Source: DATAVK01 sp036267755 (GTDB lineage Bacteria; Actinomycetota; Actinomycetes; JAFAQI01). Taken from it: a stretch of DNA of 9,154 bases. The position numbers were made by a program, and so were the translations under genes. Shown here one piece after another: positions 5,854 through 9,154 of this stretch (position 1 is its first letter; each line of letters opens with the position of its first letter). The stretch is from contig DATAVK010000156.1 in the NCBI GenBank assembly GCA_036267755.1, positions 1 through 9,154 on the forward strand. Reading direction: 5' to 3'. The notes below the pieces were generated by a model. It worked only from the letters and a program-made list of their open reading frames with translations. It searched no databases and was not told the origin of the DNA.

Positions 5854-6779
5854 GCGCGCCGCGCGGACTCCCACTCCCGGACGGGCTGGACGGGCTGCGG
5901 CTCGACGTCGCCGTCTCCCGGCTATTCGGGTTGTCGCGCACCACCGCGGCGACCCTCGTCGAGGACGGGGCCGTCCTCGTGGACGGCACGCCCCCGGCGA
6001 AGTCGGACCGGGTCCTCGCCGGGTCCTGGCTCGAGGTCCGGCTCCCGGAGCCGGTCGCTTCCGAGCCCGTCGTCGCCGAGCGAGTCCCCGGCCTGGTCGT
6101 GGTGTACGACGACGACGACATCGTGGTCGTCGACAAGCCGGTGGGGGTCGCGGCACACCCGAGCCCCGGATGGGACGGTCTGACCGTCACCGGCGGCCTG
6201 GCCGCTGCCGGCTACCGGATCTCGACCGACGGCGCCGCCGAGCGACAGGGCGTCGTCCATCGGCTGGACGTGGGCACCACCGGTTTGATGGTGGTCGCGA
6301 AGAGCGAGCGGGCGTACGGCGCGCTGAAGGCGGCTTTCCGGGAGCGGACCGTCGACAAGCGGTACACCGCACTGGTCCAGGGCCACCCCGACCCGAGCCG
6401 CGGCACCATCGACGCGCCGATCGGGCGCCACCCGACCCATGACTACCGCTGGGCCGTGGTCGCCGGCGGGCGTCCCAGCGTCACCCACTACGAGACCACC
6501 GAGGCATTCCGGGCGGCGTCGCTGCTGGACGTCCACCTCGAGACCGGCCGCACCCACCAGATCCGGGTGCACTTCTCAGCGGTCCGGCATCCGTGCGTCG
6601 GTGACCTGATGTACGGCGCCGACCCCACCCTGGCCCAGCGTCTCGGGCTGACTCGACAATGGCTGCACGCCAGCTCGTTGAGCTTTGCCCACCCCGCCGA
6701 CGGCCGGCCGGTGAGCTTCCACAGCGACCCGCCGGCCGACCTGACGGCCGCCTTGGAGCTGCTCGCCGCCGAGTCCTGA
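5850..6779 (+). CDS. RluA/RluD-family 23S rRNA pseudouridine synthase, 309 aa
   Basis: Converts uridine to pseudouridine in RNA; RluD itself acts on helix 69 of 23S rRNA, but the target here cannot be told from sequence. An S4 RNA-binding domain occupies about residues 17-65 (RLDVAVSRLFGLSRTTAATL, then DGAVLVDG). The catalytic domain has VVVDKPVGVAAHPSPG (92-107), HRLDVGTTGLMVVAKS (137-152) with catalytic D140, ETGRTHQIRVHF (231-242) and HPCVGDLMYG (247-256). The length is normal for the family. The GTG at 5850 overlaps the lspA stop as GTGA (4 bp). There is no strong ribosome binding site, so coupling to lspA is likely. Last gene of the apparent three-gene unit. Confidence 0.95.
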   Translation: MSAPRGLPLPDGLDGLRLDVAVSRLFGLSRTTAATLVEDGAVLVDGTPPAKSDRVLAGSWLEVRLPEPVASEPVVAERVPGLVVVYDDDDIVVVDKPVGVAAHPSPGWDGLTVTGGLAAAGYRISTDGAAERQGVVHRLDVGTTGLMVVAKSERAYGALKAAFRERTVDKRYTALVQGHPDPSRGTIDAPIGRHPTHDYRWAVVAGGRPSVTHYETTEAFRAASLLDVHLETGRTHQIRVHFSAVRHPCVGDLMYGADPTLAQRLGLTRQWLHASSLSFAHPADGRPVSFHSDPPADLTAALELLAAES

Positions 6780-6790
6780 GACAGCGGCCT

Positions 6791-6816
6791 CGAAACCGGG
6801 CCGACTCGCCGGTTCG
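6791..6816 (+). terminator. Hairpin after the pseudouridine synthase gene, possible terminator
   Basis: Eleven nt after the stop, CGAA-a-CCGG (6791-6799) pairs with CCGGTTCG (6809-6816) over 8 bp with one bulged A and a 9-nt loop. There is no following T-run, but actinobacterial terminators often lack one. It separates the upstream unit from dnaE. The 6817-6963 stretch after it shows no clear promoter or other feature. Confidence 0.4.
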
Positions 6817-6963
6817 ACACGCCCGTGGCTGTCGGAAGACCGTGTTAGACAGAGGACCTCCCCGGCCGAGCTTCCCCCTCCGGCCGTGGACCGCCCCTCG
6901 CGGGCAGCACCACCGAGTCGTCGTAGCACCTGTTCGCAGCACCGTCAGTCGCACCGTCACGCC

Positions 6964-6970
6964 GGGGAGG
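6964..6970 (+). promoter_or_regulatory. Ribosome binding site before the dnaE ACG codon
   Basis: GGGGAGG stands 4 nt before ACG (6975-6977). It has the same sequence and spacing as the site before the short ORF at 4218. With no ATG, GTG or TTG in any plus-strand frame from 6901 to 7034, this site is the main local pointer to where dnaE translation begins. Confidence 0.55.
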
Positions 6971-6974
6971 GCAC

Positions 6975-9154
6975 ACGTCCAGCCAGTCCGCAGGGGACTC
7001 GTTCGTCCATCTGCACGTTCACAGCGAGTACTCCATGCTCGACGGCGCCGCGAGGGTCAAGGACCTGTTCCGCGAGGCCGCCCGGATGCAGATGCCCGCG
7101 CTGGCGGTCACCGACCATGGCAACGTCTTCGGTGCTTACGACTTCGTGTCCCAGGGCGAGGCGGTGGGCGTCAAGCCGATCATCGGCATGGAGGCCTACG
7201 TCACCCCAGGCACGTCCCGGTTCGAGCGGACCAAGGTGCGCTGGGCGGATGGCGGCTCCGACGACGTTTCCGGCGGCGGTGCCTTCACCCACATGACGCT
7301 GCTGGCCGAGACGACCGCCGGCATGCACAACCTGTTTCGGCTCTCCAGCCTGGCCAGCCTCGAGGGCCAGTACTACAAGCCGCGAATCGACCGTGAGCTG
7401 CTCGAGCGGTACGCCACGGGGATCATCGGCACCACCGGCTGCCCGTCCGGCGAGATCCAGACCCGGCTACGGATCGGCGACTACGACGGGGCCAAGCGGG
7501 CAGCCGGTGAGCTGCAGGAGATCTTCGGCCACGAGAGCTTCTTCTGCGAGCTGATGGACCACGGGCTGAGCATCGAGCGTCGGGTACACACCGACCTCAA
7601 GCGGTTGGCGAGCGAGCTGTCGATGCCACTCGTCGCCACCAACGACCTGCACTACACCTTCGCCGAGGACGCCGACGCGCATGAGGTGCTGCTGTGCGTC
7701 CAGTCCGGCAAGACGATGGCCGACCCCAACCGGTTCAAGCTTGACGGTCACGACTACTACCTCAAGTCGCCACAGGAGATGCGCGAGCTGTGGCGGGAGC
7801 TACCCGAGGCCTGCGACAACACATTGGCCATCGCCGAGCGCTGCTCGATGGGCTTTGCCAGCCGCGACCTGATGCCCCGCGTCGAGGTGCCAGAAGGTGA
7901 GACCGAGGAGACCTGGCTGCGCCGCGAAGTGCACGCCGGGCTCGAGTTCCGCTACCCGAACGGCGTACCCGACGACCGACGGCAGCGGGCGGAGTACGAG
8001 CTGGGCGTCATCGGGGCGATGGGATTCCCGGGTTACTTCCTGGTGGTCTCTGACCTGTGCCGGCACGCCCGCGAGTCCGGCATCCGGGTCGGTCCCGGTC
8101 GTGGCTCCGCGACCGGCGCACTTGTGGCCTACGCGTTGCAAATCACCGAGCTCGACCCGATCGAGCACGGGCTGATCTTCGAGCGGTTCCTCAACCCCGA
8201 GCGCGTCTCGATGCCTGACATCGACCTCGACTTCGACGAGCGTCGCCGCGGCGACATGATCCGCTATGCGACCGAGAAGTACGGCGCGGATCGGGTCAGC
8301 CAGATCATCACCTACGGCACGATCAAGGCGAAGCAGGCCGTCAAGGACTCCGCCCGCGTGCTGGGCCACCCGTTCGTCATGGGCGACAAGATCACGAAGG
8401 TGATGCCGCCGCCCGTCATGGGCAAGGACATGCCGCTGGCCGGCATCTTCGACAAGGCCCACGAGCGGTACGGCGAGGCCGGGGAGTTCCGCGCCCTGTA
8501 TGACGCCGACCCCGAGGTCCACAAGGTCGTCGACACGGCGCGCGGACTCGAAGGGCTGAAGCGGCAGTGGGGGGTGCACGCCGCCGGCGTCATCCTGTCC
8601 CGCGAGCCGCTGCTCGACGTCGTACCGATCATCAAGCGCGAGCAGGACGGCGCGATCATCACGCAGTTCGACATGGGGGCGTGCGAGTCCCTCGGCCTGC
8701 TGAAGATGGACTTCCTCGGACTGCGCAACCTCACGGTGCTCGACGACGCCCTGCGCCACATCAAGGAGAACCGCGGCGACGAGCTCGTCCTCGAGACGAT
8801 GCCGCTGGATGCGCCCGAGGCCTACGAGGTGCTGTGCAAGGGCGACACCATCGGGGTGTTCCAGCTCGAGGGCGGACCGATGCGCTCGCTGATCCGCTCG
8901 ATGCAGCCCTCGACGTTCGAGGATGTTGCAGCGCTCATCGCGTTGTACCGACCCGGCCCGATGGGCATGGGCAGTCACATTGCGTACGTCGAGCGCAAGC
9001 ACGGTCGCGCTCCGATGGACCCCGTTCACCCGGAGCTCGCCGAGGCGCTCTCGGAGATCCTGGCCGAGACCTACGGCGTGATCGTCTACCAGGAGCAGGT
9101 GATGGCGATCGCGCAGAAGGTCGCCGGCTACACCCTCGGTCAGGCCGACCTGCT
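6975..9154 (+). CDS. dnaE: DNA polymerase III alpha subunit DnaE1, N-terminal 726 codons (cut by window end)
   Basis: Replicative polymerase catalytic subunit. Taking ACG as residue 1, the PHP domain shows HLHVHSEYS (12-20; H14, H16), D23, TDHGN (H48), E73 and NDLHY (D224, H226). These metal ligands match active PHP exonucleases such as mycobacterial DnaE1, so proofreading activity is likely. The polymerase core has GPGRGSATGALVAYAL, PDIDLDFDERR (catalytic D415 and D417), ITYGTIKAKQAVKDSAR, LKMDFLGLRNLT (third Asp, D579), YRPGPMGMG and VYQEQVM. Full proteins are near 1180 residues, so about 60% is here. The frame is open back to a stop at 6924, but it contains no canonical start before the ATG at 7035, which would delete the first PHP motif. 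I place the start at ACG 6975. A substitution or sequencing error is the alternative. Confidence 0.95.

Noticed and set aside
7035..7037. ATG at 7035 as the dnaE start
   Set aside because: It would remove HLHVH, the first metal-binding motif of the PHP domain, and no ribosome binding site stands before it. CTG at 6930 was also considered but has no binding site and adds 15 unsupported residues.
6659..7396. Plus-strand frames crossing the rluA-family/dnaE junction (6659-7396 and 6886-7296)
   Set aside because: They are out of frame with both flanking genes, Arg/Pro-rich and motif-free, while the dnaE frame carries the PHP motifs.

Overview
The window is chromosomal core DNA from a high-GC Gram-positive bacterium (Actinomycetota). 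The reasons are the very high GC content, GTG starts, GGAGG-type ribosome binding sites, a 1045-residue type-2 isoleucyl-tRNA synthetase behind a class II translational T-box, an N-terminal PHP domain in DnaE, and the gene order ileS / DksA-like / lspA / RluA-family synthase / dnaE, which is familiar from actinomycetes. I would not name a genus. I see no mobile element, CRISPR array, tRNA or rRNA.

Layout. Bases 1-68 hold nothing I can support. On the minus strand lies ileS (649-3786), preceded by its T-box leader (3787-3995) and a possible promoter near 4076-4105. After ileS, a 115-nt spacer with a possible RNA fold leads to a conserved-looking 154-residue protein of unknown function (69-533). 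Nothing is recognised in 3996-4075. From about 4128 everything reads on the plus strand: a promoter-like TTGCCC-17-TATCCT, a possible 25-codon Arg-rich leader ORF (4218-4295), a DksA/TraR-type zinc-finger protein with a histone-H1-like Lys/Ala/Pro tail (4292-5344), lspA (5317-5853) and an RluA-family pseudouridine synthase (5850-6779). These three genes overlap (28 bp and 4 bp) and look like one transcription unit. A hairpin follows the synthase, then a 195-nt gap, then dnaE (6975 to the window end, about 726 codons and incomplete).

How they work together. These are housekeeping genes: tRNA-Ile charging with feedback control by uncharged tRNA, an RNA-polymerase-associated or nucleoid-associated DksA-like factor, lipoprotein signal-peptide removal, 23S rRNA modification, and replicative DNA synthesis with probable PHP-domain proofreading.

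Points most worth attention: dnaE has no ATG, GTG or TTG in any plus-strand frame near its N-terminus and seems to start at ACG; IleRS carries GTHH instead of HxGH at the class I signature; the ileS T-box can be read down to its switching helices; the DksA-like protein has a roughly 210-residue basic tail with a 51-nt tandem repeat and an Arg-rich upstream ORF whose stop overlaps its start. I did not find a wholly new system.
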